Origin: a virus
Strand: one strand, 5' to 3'
DNA length: 20,090 bases
IMG/VR virus record: IMGVR_UViG_3300038309_000298
Location: 1-20,090 of that record
Below, piece by piece: positions 7,453 to 14,105 of this stretch (the stretch's first letter is position 1; every line of letters starts with the position of its first letter). The notes beneath the pieces were generated by a model. That model searched no databases and was not told where the DNA came from. It saw only the letters and a list, made by a program, of their open reading frames with translations. A program made the translations under genes and the position numbers.

Positions 7453-8394
7453 TCAATCATTCTTCGGTAAAAACTTGAAGCCGTCATTTTTTTTAACAGC
7501 ATCTATAAAAGTGCTTTCATCAACAATTCTGATTTCCCCAGTATTTTCTCGTTGCTTAATGGCTTTTTCAATTTTTCTGCCATATGTAGAATAAACCCAG
7601 GCTGGTGAACTTTGACCTCCAATAACCAAATAATCCAATCCTCCACTAACGCTGTCAGAACAAGAACCGCCCAGTTCGGAAACGATATTATGTAAATCTT
7701 TCCTTTTTCCGGTTATGGCCGGGCCGGTAAAACAAAAAACTTTGTGTTTAAATACGACTTCTACTTTATCACAAATCGAAGAGATCGGATTAAAGACGGG
7801 GCTGTCATTCATCAACCATGGCAATTCATATTCGTCGTCATGAATTTGGGGCGTATTGACAACAACTTCATTAAAGTCGTTGAAAAAGGTTCGTAGTAAT
7901 TCTGCTTCGGCGTCATCAATTATTCCGTCTTCAAGGATTTTGCTGATAAGACTGCCTAGCTCAGAGAACGGCCATATATCGGAAAACCTTTCATAGTCCC
8001 GCAGCCAGTCTTTTAGCCCTTCGATCTCGTCTTGTTTAATAAGATTATCGATATCGATTCCTGACAAAACACCGTGTAAGCGCCTGACAGCTTGTGTAGC
8101 ATTTTTAAGAAATGGATTATAATTAATAAAATCCGAACACCAATCGAGGAAGTCTTCTTTCTCCTGTTCATCAATAATTTGATCTTCGAGTATCTTCTGA
8201 ATCTCAGCGTAAACGCTTTTAAATGGCTCCATGCATATCAGACATTCATGACTTTCCAGCCAATTGTTTAAAGCCGTGATTTCACCGCTTTCCATTTCGC
8301 AATCAATAGCGATTCCTTCAATGATTCCAAGTAACCTTTCTATTGATTTTCGGACATAACGAACATTTGCGCTTTCAGATGCTTTATAAGCCAT
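7453..8394 (-). CDS. BRCT-domain protein with duplicated N-terminal helical repeats, 313 aa
   Basis: Residues about 217-302 are a BRCT domain of the bacterial DNA-ligase type: VFCFTGPAITGKRKDL, then VSELGGSCSDSVSGGLDYLV, then KIEKAIKQ and a final RIVDESTFIDAV. BRCT modules bind partner proteins or DNA ends. The N-terminal half holds two similar acidic helical units (about 18-95 and 102-178), each ending in ILEDxIIDxxE followed by a phenylalanine-rich helix. This resembles TerB-like or EF-hand-like repeats and is a clear internal duplication. Phage-borne and accessory BRCT proteins of this make-up are known, but I know of no defined role. The gene starts 11 bases inside the csrA end, preceded by AAGG ten bases upstream, so translation is probably coupled to csrA. 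Confidence 0.85.
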   Translation of the reverse strand: MAYKASESANVRYVRKSIERLLGIIEGIAIDCEMESGEITALNNWLESHECLICMEPFKSVYAEIQKILEDQIIDEQEKEDFLDWCSDFINYNPFLKNATQAVRRLHGVLSGIDIDNLIKQDEIEGLKDWLRDYERFSDIWPFSELGSLISKILEDGIIDDAEAELLRTFFNDFNEVVVNTPQIHDDEYELPWLMNDSPVFNPISSICDKVEVVFKHKVFCFTGPAITGKRKDLHNIVSELGGSCSDSVSGGLDYLVIGGQSSPAWVYSTYGRKIEKAIKQRENTGEIRIVDESTFIDAVKKNDGFKFLPKND

Positions 8395-8578
8395 GATTCA
8401 GTGCCTTATGGTTTTGTGTTGGACGATCGTGATTCTTTATATCCCCTCTTTCAATATTCGTCTTGTCCGGTGCTTCGATACCCAGTTTGACAGCGTCCCC
8501 TTTGATTTTTACAACTGTTACTTTGATGTCTTCACCGATGATGATGACCTCGTCTACCTTCCGTGTAAGGACAAGCAT
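8384..8578 (-). CDS. csrA: CsrA-family translational regulator, 64 aa
   Basis: Aligns to CsrA without gaps from residue 1: MLVLTRK at the start, GED at 15-17, VTVVKIKGDAVKLGIEAP at 20-37, and IERGDI at 42-47. The RNA-contact residues L4, R6 and R44 are kept, but the usual VHREE reads IERGD and the loop glycine at position 9 is D. CsrA dimers bind GGA motifs in mRNA leaders and block or protect translation. The start at 8578 follows GGAGGG by 6 bases; a TTG two codons upstream lies against the ribosome site. That GGAGGG could itself be an autoregulation target. The tail after residue 50 (HDRPTQNHK) is unlike chromosomal CsrA. Presence inside a prophage next to a BRCT gene, with 11-base overlap, is unusual. 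Confidence 0.88.
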   Translation of the reverse strand: MLVLTRKVDEVIIIGEDIKVTVVKIKGDAVKLGIEAPDKTNIERGDIKNHDRPTQNHKALNHGL

Positions 8579-8601
8579 TTTCAACCCTCCATGGTTTTTG
8601 A

Positions 8602-8630
8602 GTTATAAATTCTCTGTTATGGACTGTTAC
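8602..8630 (-). promoter_or_regulatory. Possible promoter for csrA and the downstream defence genes
   Basis: Minus-strand GTAACA (8630-8625) and TATAAC (8607-8602) are separated by 17 bases, matching 4/6 and 5/6 of the sigma-70 boxes. A start near 8595 would give a leader of about 17 bases before the csrA ATG, containing its GGAGGG site. It would serve csrA, the BRCT gene and, by read-through, the promoterless cassette genes. Confidence 0.4.
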
Positions 8631-8635
8631 CGTGT

Positions 8636-8992
8636 TTACGCTACTTTTTGTTCTGTAGAAGATTTTGGAATAAAGGCTCGCAAAATCACTGTTTCATTGT
8701 CAGGCGGGATTGCATAGCCGACACGATCCCCCCACGTCACCGGGTGTTTGAAGTATATAGGTTGAATTATCCCGGTTTTCATTGCCAGGCGCGCACGCGC
8801 CCAGACGCCGTCAAAGCCATATTCTGGTAAGACATACATCAATTCGTCAACAGTGAGACCGACCATTAAGCTACTTGGGATCGGCTCTTTATAATCACCA
8901 CAGGTCCTGAAATCCAGTATTAGGCCATTTTTATCAATCGTTTTCTCTGCGAATCCGTCCACCCACCCATCATACCAGCAATGCCCCGACAA
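8636..8992 (-). CDS. Unknown small protein, start uncertain, 118 aa
   Basis: The frame encodes a plausible globular protein rich in Trp, Tyr and Gly, with FKHPVTWGDRVGYAIPP near the end, but I recognise no family. The first in-frame start, TTG at 8992, sits directly against GGGAGGAG with no spacing, which is poor. The same frame stays open upstream through the repressor gene end (QWGLTAPRLTPWEEL before the TTG), without ATG or GTG. Possible readings are a protein beginning at an unusual codon within the repressor gene, a shorter protein starting at the ATG in LMVGLTV (about 76 aa), or the remnant of a longer gene that lost its 5' end. Confidence 0.5.
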   Translation of the reverse strand: MSGHCWYDGWVDGFAEKTIDKNGLILDFRTCGDYKEPIPSSLMVGLTVDELMYVLPEYGFDGVWARARLAMKTGIIQPIYFKHPVTWGDRVGYAIPPDNETVILRAFIPKSSTEQKVA

Positions 8993-9021
8993 CTCCTCCC
9001 AAGGGGTCAGACGGGGCGCTG

Positions 9022-9465
9022 TCAGCCCCCACTGTTGTTCTTGATTGCTTTTTGGGTGTTTGATTTAATTTTTTTATGTTTAATTTTTACAAAATCAAAA
9101 ATATCTTCATAACCTTCCGGGCAGTGTTTCTCTATATCCTTTAGCTTGCTGCAGAGTTCACGGGCTTTTTCCGGATCTATGAAACTGTTAAATAGTTTTT
9201 GCTCTTCGAGCTCGCGAAAATCAAATACTTGTCCGTTTTCGCCTTCGGCCAAGTCTTGGCCCAGCTTTATTGTGTCAACATAAGTGGTTCCTAAAATTTC
9301 AGCTATTTTTATTTTCTTTTTATCAGAGTAATTACGGCCGCCTTTTAAGAAATCATTCAGGTTTGGCGGAGAAACTTTTAACTGTTTTGCCAAACTTAAC
9401 TGGGTCATCTTTTTTTCTTTTAAAAGATGATAAACGGCTTTTCTAAATAAATCGGAGGGATCCAT
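9022..9465 (-). CDS. Prophage repressor, XRE-type helix-turn-helix, 147 aa
   Basis: Probable lysogeny (CI-like) repressor. The N-terminal 70 residues are a helix-turn-helix domain: MTQLSLAKQLKVSPPNLNDF, where the recognition helix is SPPNLNDFLKG. The basic, helical C-terminal part (about 75-147) has no LexA/CI peptidase motif visible, so induction is probably not by self-cleavage. It faces away from a Cro-like gene across a short operator region, the classic switch arrangement. I prefer the ATG at 9465 (MDPSDLF) over a TTG at 9501, because 9501 lies inside the probable -35 box and the extension MKKNISKYRVYF adds nothing domain-like. With a start point near 9466 the mRNA would be nearly leaderless, as for lambda cI. 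The stop overlaps a GGGGC/GCCCC hairpin (9014-9030). Confidence 0.85.
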   Translation of the reverse strand: MDPSDLFRKAVYHLLKEKKMTQLSLAKQLKVSPPNLNDFLKGGRNYSDKKKIKIAEILGTTYVDTIKLGQDLAEGENGQVFDFRELEEQKLFNSFIDPEKARELCSKLKDIEKHCPEGYEDIFDFVKIKHKKIKSNTQKAIKNNSGG

Positions 9466-9472
9466 AAAATAT

Positions 9473-9501
9473 ACTCTATATTTGGAAATATTTTTTTTCA
9501 A
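9473..9501 (-). promoter_or_regulatory. Probable repressor maintenance promoter
   Basis: Minus-strand TTGAAA (9501-9496) and TAGAGT (9478-9473) are 17 bases apart. Initiation would fall at about the repressor ATG. The left operator (9502-9518) ends exactly where this -35 begins, a place from which a bound repressor can contact RNA polymerase or block it. Confidence 0.4.
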
Positions 9502-9518
9502 TTTCCTAAAAAAGGAAA
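9502..9518. promoter_or_regulatory. Repressor operator, left copy (17 bp)
   Basis: TTTCCTAAAAAAGGAAA: an inverted repeat TTTCCT/AGGAAA around a 5-base A centre. Its reverse complement is identical to the right copy. It lies between the two divergent promoters, next to the -35 box of the repressor promoter. Confidence 0.75.
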
Positions 9519-9526
9519 CTTATTGC

Positions 9527-9555
9527 TTGACATTTCCTTTTTTAGGAAACATCAT
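9527..9555 (+). promoter_or_regulatory. Rightward early promoter (PR-like)
   Basis: Perfect -35 TTGACA (9527-9532), 17-base spacer, and CATCAT (9550-9555) as a 4/6 -10. The spacer is exactly the right operator, so a bound repressor must exclude RNA polymerase. It drives the Cro-like gene, whose AGGAGGT site is at 9564-9570, and probably the replication genes beyond. Confidence 0.7.
9533..9549. promoter_or_regulatory. Repressor operator, right copy (17 bp)
   Basis: TTTCCTTTTTTAGGAAA, the exact reverse complement of the left copy, centre to centre 31 bp (about three helical turns, same DNA face). It fills the spacer of the rightward promoter. Confidence 0.75.
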
Positions 9556-9578
9556 GGCTACTCAGGAGGTGAAAAGTT

Positions 9579-9800
9579 ATGAGATTGAAAAAAGGGACAC
9601 TTCAAAGGCTGTCAGCCTTAACAGGCATATCGAAACCAAGGTTATGTGATTACACGGCAACTAGAGTTCGGCCAAGACCCAACCGGGCGCGTGAATTAGA
9701 GTCAGTTTGCCAGAAACTGGGTATCGACATACCTGCCCACATATGGCTGCTGGGATCATCTTCTGAAATCAAGGGACGGCTGTTTTTAAGTGAAAAGTAA
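9579..9800 (+). CDS. Cro-like small helix-turn-helix regulator, 73 aa
   Basis: First gene of the rightward early transcript. Residues 8-45 read as a helix-turn-helix (LQRLSALTGISKPRLCDYTA), with conserved-looking TGIS at the turn and a basic recognition region. It is the size of Cro proteins and is divergent from the repressor across shared operators, so it is likely to bind the same sites and shut off repressor synthesis; that role is inferred from position. AGGAGGT lies 8 bases before the ATG. Confidence 0.75.
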   Translation: MRLKKGTLQRLSALTGISKPRLCDYTATRVRPRPNRARELESVCQKLGIDIPAHIWLLGSSSEIKGRLFLSEK

Positions 9801-9811
9801 AAAGGTCCGGC

Positions 9812-10006
9812 ATGAGTAACGATGTACAGGAACTGCTGATGGTGAAGATGTCTCTGTCTGCGATCCGCACGCGGGTTAATGAGGAGCTGGACGCATTGGA
9901 GTGCCAGATCGCCCGTCTCCTACCGGATGACGTACCCACACGTAAGGTCCCGACCGGGCGTAAGGCCCGCCAGAAGTATTACAAAGAGCGATTGTCTAAA
10001 TTGTAA
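9812..10006 (+). CDS. Small basic protein of unknown function, 64 aa
   Basis: Eleven bases after the Cro-like gene, with AAAGGT upstream of the ATG. The first half is an amphipathic helix with acidic residues (RVNEELDALECQIARLL); the last 20 residues are strongly basic (GRKARQKYYKERLSKL). A small dimeric nucleic-acid-binding protein would fit, but I recognise no family. Confidence 0.6.
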   Translation: MSNDVQELLMVKMSLSAIRTRVNEELDALECQIARLLPDDVPTRKVPTGRKARQKYYKERLSKL

Positions 10007-10038
10007 TTTTTTTTATCAATAATTGGGAGGGGAAAAGC

Positions 10039-10560
10039 ATGGGCAAAAAACCACCGAATGTCCCACCGCTTACAACATGGGAGTTCTTCAGGTTTATCAA
10101 AAAGACAATGGGGATGACGTATCTTCAGAATGTCTTCTCCATCGGTTATGGTCAGATACAGCGCTATCAGCGTAATCCTGATGTTGAATATGGCGATAAG
10201 TCCTCACGCAATCCTTTGGATCGATATGAGATCCTTCTACGTGATCTTATGGATGACGGCTTGGTTGATGTGGCTCGGGCAGTAGTCTCGCGCCAGGCTC
10301 TGATCGTAGGCTGCAGCTTGGCTCCCATCGACTGTCCCACTCCGAACCAACCCACAATTGAGCGGGAGCTGCTGGATAACGAGCAAGTAAAGGCTCGCTA
10401 TAACGAGGTGCTTTTAGATCCTCAGTCTACCTTGGAGGAGGTGATGTATGCCACGGACAAGCTTATTGATGAAATCCGCCAGGACGTGGTCAAGCTGGCC
10501 GAGGAGCGCGGCTGGGAGTTGGATGGTTGCTCTATTTCGAAGCCGAGGGGCTCTGATTAA
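10039..10560 (+). CDS. Early phage protein of unknown function, 173 aa
   Basis: GGGAGGGG precedes the ATG by 8 bases, a strong ribosome site. The N-terminal 50 residues (WEFFRFIKKTMGMTYLQNVFSIGYGQIQRYQRNP) could form helices with a DNA-recognition turn, and the segment RNPLDRYEILLRDLMDDG is helical. The C-terminal part is an acidic helix (about 115-160). Position after a Cro-like gene and before the replication helicase is where CII-type or replication-control proteins sit, but there is no clear match. Downstream, 186 bases without a gene follow, containing a perfect palindrome GCCAATTGGC at 10719-10728. Confidence 0.65.
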   Translation: MGKKPPNVPPLTTWEFFRFIKKTMGMTYLQNVFSIGYGQIQRYQRNPDVEYGDKSSRNPLDRYEILLRDLMDDGLVDVARAVVSRQALIVGCSLAPIDCPTPNQPTIERELLDNEQVKARYNEVLLDPQSTLEEVMYATDKLIDEIRQDVVKLAEERGWELDGCSISKPRGSD

Positions 10561-10746
10561 GAGGCGCCGGCTTCCGGACCGCCGCCCTTTACCCATTAAA
10601 AATAAATTCAGATCAACACTCAAAAGCGGCGGGAGAGGGCGGGTCCTTCTGGGGAGTTTGTTCTATGCGGGTCAACGAAGCCCGAATAGTCCGCGATTTT
10701 TGCGGCCAAAATTAAATGGCCAATTGGCAATAACTGATGGGCAGCT

Positions 10747-12411
10747 ATGACAGACAATTCCGCGTTGCCTCCCTCTGAAAACCAGGGGGATGAAAAAGAG
10801 CCAGTGCCGCCGGCACCGGAAAATTCCGGGGATGATGAAAGTCCGGATCCGGAAAAATCAGGTGAAGCAACGGCCACAGAAAATTCAGCCAATAAAGCTG
10901 AGGAAGCTCCTCAGACACCGAAGCCTGGTGATGAGATCACTTCTAATTTTGTGATGGAGTGCCTCCAGGCCGAGCAGCTGGGTGACGGCATGCTTTTCGC
11001 CGAGCTTCTTCGGGGCCAGTTTGTTTTCAATAAAATCACCCAGGAGTGGTTGTCCTGGCAAGGCCATCACTGGGAGGTCGACTTGATGGATAAAGCCAAG
11101 ATGGCTGTTGAAACGGTGGCCCTGCGGTATGGCCAGGAAATGACGCGACTGAGAAAGGAAATCGCCGAGGCCTCTGCTAAAGAGGAAAAGGACCGGGAAA
11201 AATTTTTGAAGGATCTAAGGGATTATCTTAATTCGCGGGTCAAGCGTCTTCGAAAAAGTACCGGCCGTATCAATTGCCTGGAGTTTGCTCATACCGGGCC
11301 GAACGGATCCAGCCTGGCGATCCGCGGTGATGAACTCGACCAGAATCCGTGGTTGCTGGGAATGAAAAACGGCATCATGGATTTGCGGACCGGGGAACTC
11401 AGGCCCGGCCGATACGATGATTGGATATGTAAGGCCTGCAACGTAGAGTGGGATTCCCTGGAGGCTCCACGTCCGACTTGGGAAAATTTTCTGTGGGAGT
11501 CACTGGAACATCAGGCAACCATTGATTTTCTTCGGCGCTGGGCCGGTTATTGCCTGACGGCTATGACGACAGAACAAAAATTTTTGATCCTGGCCGGTGA
11601 AGGGAGGAACGGCAAGGGCGTGTTTGTTGAAACATTACTTGAAATCATGGGGGAATATGCCGGGCCGATCAAGGTTGAAATGTTACTGGACCAGGGCGCC
11701 CGGCAGGGAGCCAACAGCGTCACCCCCGATGTCATGAGTCTCATGGGCCGGCGCCTGGCTGCTGCGAGTGAGTCCGACGAAGGCCGGCGGTTTTCCGCGT
11801 CAAAGATTAAGTGGTTTACCGGCGGCGATATGCTGGTCGGTCGTAATCCGTACGACCGGCGGGAGACCAGTTTCCCTCCGACTCACAAACTCATGCTGAT
11901 GACCAACAACGATCCCCAGGCGCCGGCAGATGACCGTGCCTTCTGGGATCGAGTTTTGAAGGTCGACTGGAAATATAAATTCCTGGATACCCCACGTCAT
12001 GACGATGAAAAGCAGCGTGATCCCCGGCTTCGGGAAAAATTGCGCGAGGAATTGCCGGGGATTATGGCTTGGGTTGTACAGGGTTGTCTGGAATGGCAAC
12101 ACCAGGGACTGGATCCACCTGGCTGCGTCCTGGAGGCTGTCACCGGTTACCAGCGTGAACAGGATATTATTCAGGATTTCATTGACGGCCGGTGTTATGT
12201 GAACCTGGACGATCAGTCGCTGACGACATCGGGCGGGGATCTCTACGCTGCATTTAAAGACTGGTTCATGGAATATCACAATAAAGCCCGGGCACCATCG
12301 ATTACCTGGTTCGGCCGACGCATGGCCAAAAAATTCAAAAAGAGCAAAGGTGCCGTGGTTCAGTACCACGGTGTAGGGCTTTTATCGGCCGTTTTGGGTG
12401 AATCGACCTGA
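10747..12411 (+). CDS. P4/D5-family superfamily 3 replicative helicase, 554 aa
   Basis: ATP-driven DNA helicase that should open the phage origin and unwind DNA for replication. Residues 1-60 are an acidic, proline-rich, probably disordered tail. About 60-240 include the D5_N-type region (FNKITQEWLSWQGHHWEVD, then WLLGMKNGIMDLRTGELRP). The motor is at 270-420: Walker A GEGRNGKG at 284-291 (K290), motif B RRLAAASESDEG near 340, motif C with TNN at 386-388, and an arginine-finger-like DRAFWDRV. There is no primase active site in this polypeptide; the zinc-ribbon/Toprim primase is a separate gene downstream, so the P4 alpha activities are split over two proteins. The stop codon TGA runs directly into the first iteron of the candidate origin. 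Confidence 0.92.
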   Translation: MTDNSALPPSENQGDEKEPVPPAPENSGDDESPDPEKSGEATATENSANKAEEAPQTPKPGDEITSNFVMECLQAEQLGDGMLFAELLRGQFVFNKITQEWLSWQGHHWEVDLMDKAKMAVETVALRYGQEMTRLRKEIAEASAKEEKDREKFLKDLRDYLNSRVKRLRKSTGRINCLEFAHTGPNGSSLAIRGDELDQNPWLLGMKNGIMDLRTGELRPGRYDDWICKACNVEWDSLEAPRPTWENFLWESLEHQATIDFLRRWAGYCLTAMTTEQKFLILAGEGRNGKGVFVETLLEIMGEYAGPIKVEMLLDQGARQGANSVTPDVMSLMGRRLAAASESDEGRRFSASKIKWFTGGDMLVGRNPYDRRETSFPPTHKLMLMTNNDPQAPADDRAFWDRVLKVDWKYKFLDTPRHDDEKQRDPRLREKLREELPGIMAWVVQGCLEWQHQGLDPPGCVLEAVTGYQREQDIIQDFIDGRCYVNLDDQSLTTSGGDLYAAFKDWFMEYHNKARAPSITWFGRRMAKKFKKSKGAVVQYHGVGLLSAVLGEST

Positions 12412-12690
12412 AACTGTCACAAACTGTCAGGGAAAATGAAACCAATAATATATCAGAGTGTTACAGTGGCAAAAGGCCAAAAATCAAAGCCAGTTTGTGA
12501 TAGTTTGGGCCTAAAAACAAATCTTTTCTATTTTTTATTATTTTCTCTTTTTCTTCTATTTTTTTATAAAAACTATCTTTACTATCTAAAAAAAGAAAAT
12601 AATAAATATAAATATATAATATATAAAGAAAATCCTTCCAGAGGGTTTATGCCTCAAACCCTCTTAAAACTATCACTCAACTATCACAAA
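12411..12690. other. Candidate replication origin: iterons flanking an A+T-rich stretch
   Basis: Gene-free stretch between helicase and primase (12412-12722). Copies of a 10-mer related to AAACTATCAC: tandem AAACTGTCAC and AAACTGTCAG at 12411-12430; an inverted AAACTATCACAAACTG at 12491-12506; degenerate ACTATC pairs at 12569-12589; and AAACTATCAC plus CAACTATCAC at 12667-12687. Spacing of neighbours is 10-11 bases, one helical turn. Between the clusters, 12520-12640 is almost pure A+T with long T and A runs, suitable for unwinding. The adjacent superfamily 3 helicase is the natural initiator. A 96-codon frame here is T-run-driven and not believable as a gene. Confidence 0.55.
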
Positions 12691-12722
12691 TCCTGTTTTG
12701 TAGAACACCGGAGGTGCGCATT

Positions 12723-14105
12723 ATGATCCTGACGCTTCTGGCTGAGCACGGGTGTACTCCGAAAAAAGTCGCTGCGACCAAGGGCGGTGAATATGCCGGG
12801 GCCTGTCCCAGGTGCAGTGGTAAGGACCGATTTCGATGCTGGCCGGCCCAGAGTAACGGGGAGGGGACCTGGTTTTGTCGAGGGTGTGATAAGGGCGGTG
12901 ACGCGATCGCTTTTCTGATGGAGTTCGCGGGGATGGATTTTCGGGAAGCAGCTGCCAGGGTTGGCCGTGATGTCGGCGATTATGTCCGGCCGGCTGTTCG
13001 TACTCCACGTCCACCGAAGGCCTCCTCTCCACCGGAACTTTCTTCAAGTGAAGTTACGGATCCGGCTGAACTGTGGCGGCAAAAAGCCGGGAAGCTTGTC
13101 GACCATGCGCATCAGGCCCTGCTGAATAATGCAGACCAGATGGCCTGGCTGAAAAAGCGGGGTATTTCCGATATCACTGTCCACTGGTTCAAACTTGGAT
13201 GGGTTGAGGGAAAAGACGGCGGGGATCTGTTTCGGCCACGTGAGTCCTGGGGGCTGCCGACGATCGTTAAGGAAAACGGCCGAAAAAAAATGCTGTGGAT
13301 TCCGCGTGGCCTGGTGATCCCGAAGTTTTCAAGATCCGGTGAACCAGACCGGATCCGGATCCGCCGGCCGGAAGGTGAACCTCGCTATTTCATCATGCCC
13401 GGCGGTGCGGTAGATCCACAGCCGATGTTGTATATCCCATCCACCTGGCCCGGGCCGCACACGGCTCTAGTGATCGTCGAGACCGAGCTGGACGCAATGC
13501 TGATCGCGCAGGAAGCCAGGGATCTCGTGTCTGTCCTGGCGATCGGTAGTGCCCTATCTAAACCGAAAGACCCGGAGGCCGTGGCCCTGGTGAAACGTGC
13601 CGCATGGATCGGCCTTGCTCAGGACCGGGACCGGGCCGGTGAACAGGCCGTGGCCTGGTGGAAAAGTGTGTATCCGGATTCAAAGGATATTCGACCAGAG
13701 GGAGTTAAGGATCCGGGAGATTTGGCCAAGGCTGGTGGCAGTATCCGGGAATGGATTCTGGGAGCCCTTCCACCGGCCTGGCGGGTTGGCTTGAAACAAC
13801 AAAAAGAAAAAAGCGCGAAAAATTCTTATGCCGCAGCGCGTGGTGTGTCTGTATCAGTCAACCGGTTAAAGCAGCTGCTCGACCAGGTTGATCATCTGGT
13901 GATGATGGTGCGGGCGGAGAATGAGACGGATTTGTACGGGCTGGATGATACCGGGAAAAGGGATGGGGCCTGGGAGAATCATCCTGCTGCACGTGAGCTG
14001 ATTGAGCTTTTTATCCGGGATGATGAGGTGGGCGCCTATCTGTCTCGGCATCCTGCCCGGGCGGATGGTATCTGCCGGGATAATTATTGGGAGGGGTTGA
14101 GCTAA
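12723..14105 (+). CDS. DNA primase with zinc ribbon and Toprim domain, 460 aa
   Basis: Makes RNA primers for phage replication together with the upstream helicase. The N-terminal zinc ribbon has C28-x2-C31 (CPRC, followed by SGKDRFRC) and C52-x2-C55 (CRGC), then DKGGDAIAFL, typical of P4-type primase zinc domains. The Toprim core is at about 250-330: VIVETELDAMLIAQEA with the metal-binding glutamate, and LAQDRDRAGEQA with the DxD pair. The last ~110 residues are unassigned. The start is ATG 12723 with GGAGG 8 bases upstream; a GTG at 12714 would overlap that site. The stop is followed immediately by the methyltransferase ATG, so they are coupled. Confidence 0.88.
   Translation: MILTLLAEHGCTPKKVAATKGGEYAGACPRCSGKDRFRCWPAQSNGEGTWFCRGCDKGGDAIAFLMEFAGMDFREAAARVGRDVGDYVRPAVRTPRPPKASSPPELSSSEVTDPAELWRQKAGKLVDHAHQALLNNADQMAWLKKRGISDITVHWFKLGWVEGKDGGDLFRPRESWGLPTIVKENGRKKMLWIPRGLVIPKFSRSGEPDRIRIRRPEGEPRYFIMPGGAVDPQPMLYIPSTWPGPHTALVIVETELDAMLIAQEARDLVSVLAIGSALSKPKDPEAVALVKRAAWIGLAQDRDRAGEQAVAWWKSVYPDSKDIRPEGVKDPGDLAKAGGSIREWILGALPPAWRVGLKQQKEKSAKNSYAAARGVSVSVNRLKQLLDQVDHLVMMVRAENETDLYGLDDTGKRDGAWENHPAARELIELFIRDDEVGAYLSRHPARADGICRDNYWEGLS

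Noticed and set aside
8354-8360. ACATAAC, identical to the Mrr cassette box, as a further attC box
   Set aside because: It is inside the BRCT gene 5' end, with no partner box or stem nearby; best taken as chance.
7439-8640. An opening box for the zinc-motif gene cassette (GTTAACC expected)
   Set aside because: No such box was seen before the zinc-motif, BRCT or csrA genes, so the right-hand limit of the array cannot be placed. These genes may belong to the phage and not to the array.
9014-9030. GGGGC/GCCCC hairpin at the repressor stop as a terminator
   Set aside because: No T-run follows on either strand, so intrinsic termination is not supported.
12436-12726. A 96-codon rightward frame with a hydrophobic stretch
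   Set aside because: The hydrophobic and Lys/Tyr-rich composition comes from T and A runs in the A+T-rich stretch. It overlaps the iterons and the primase start and has no ribosome site.
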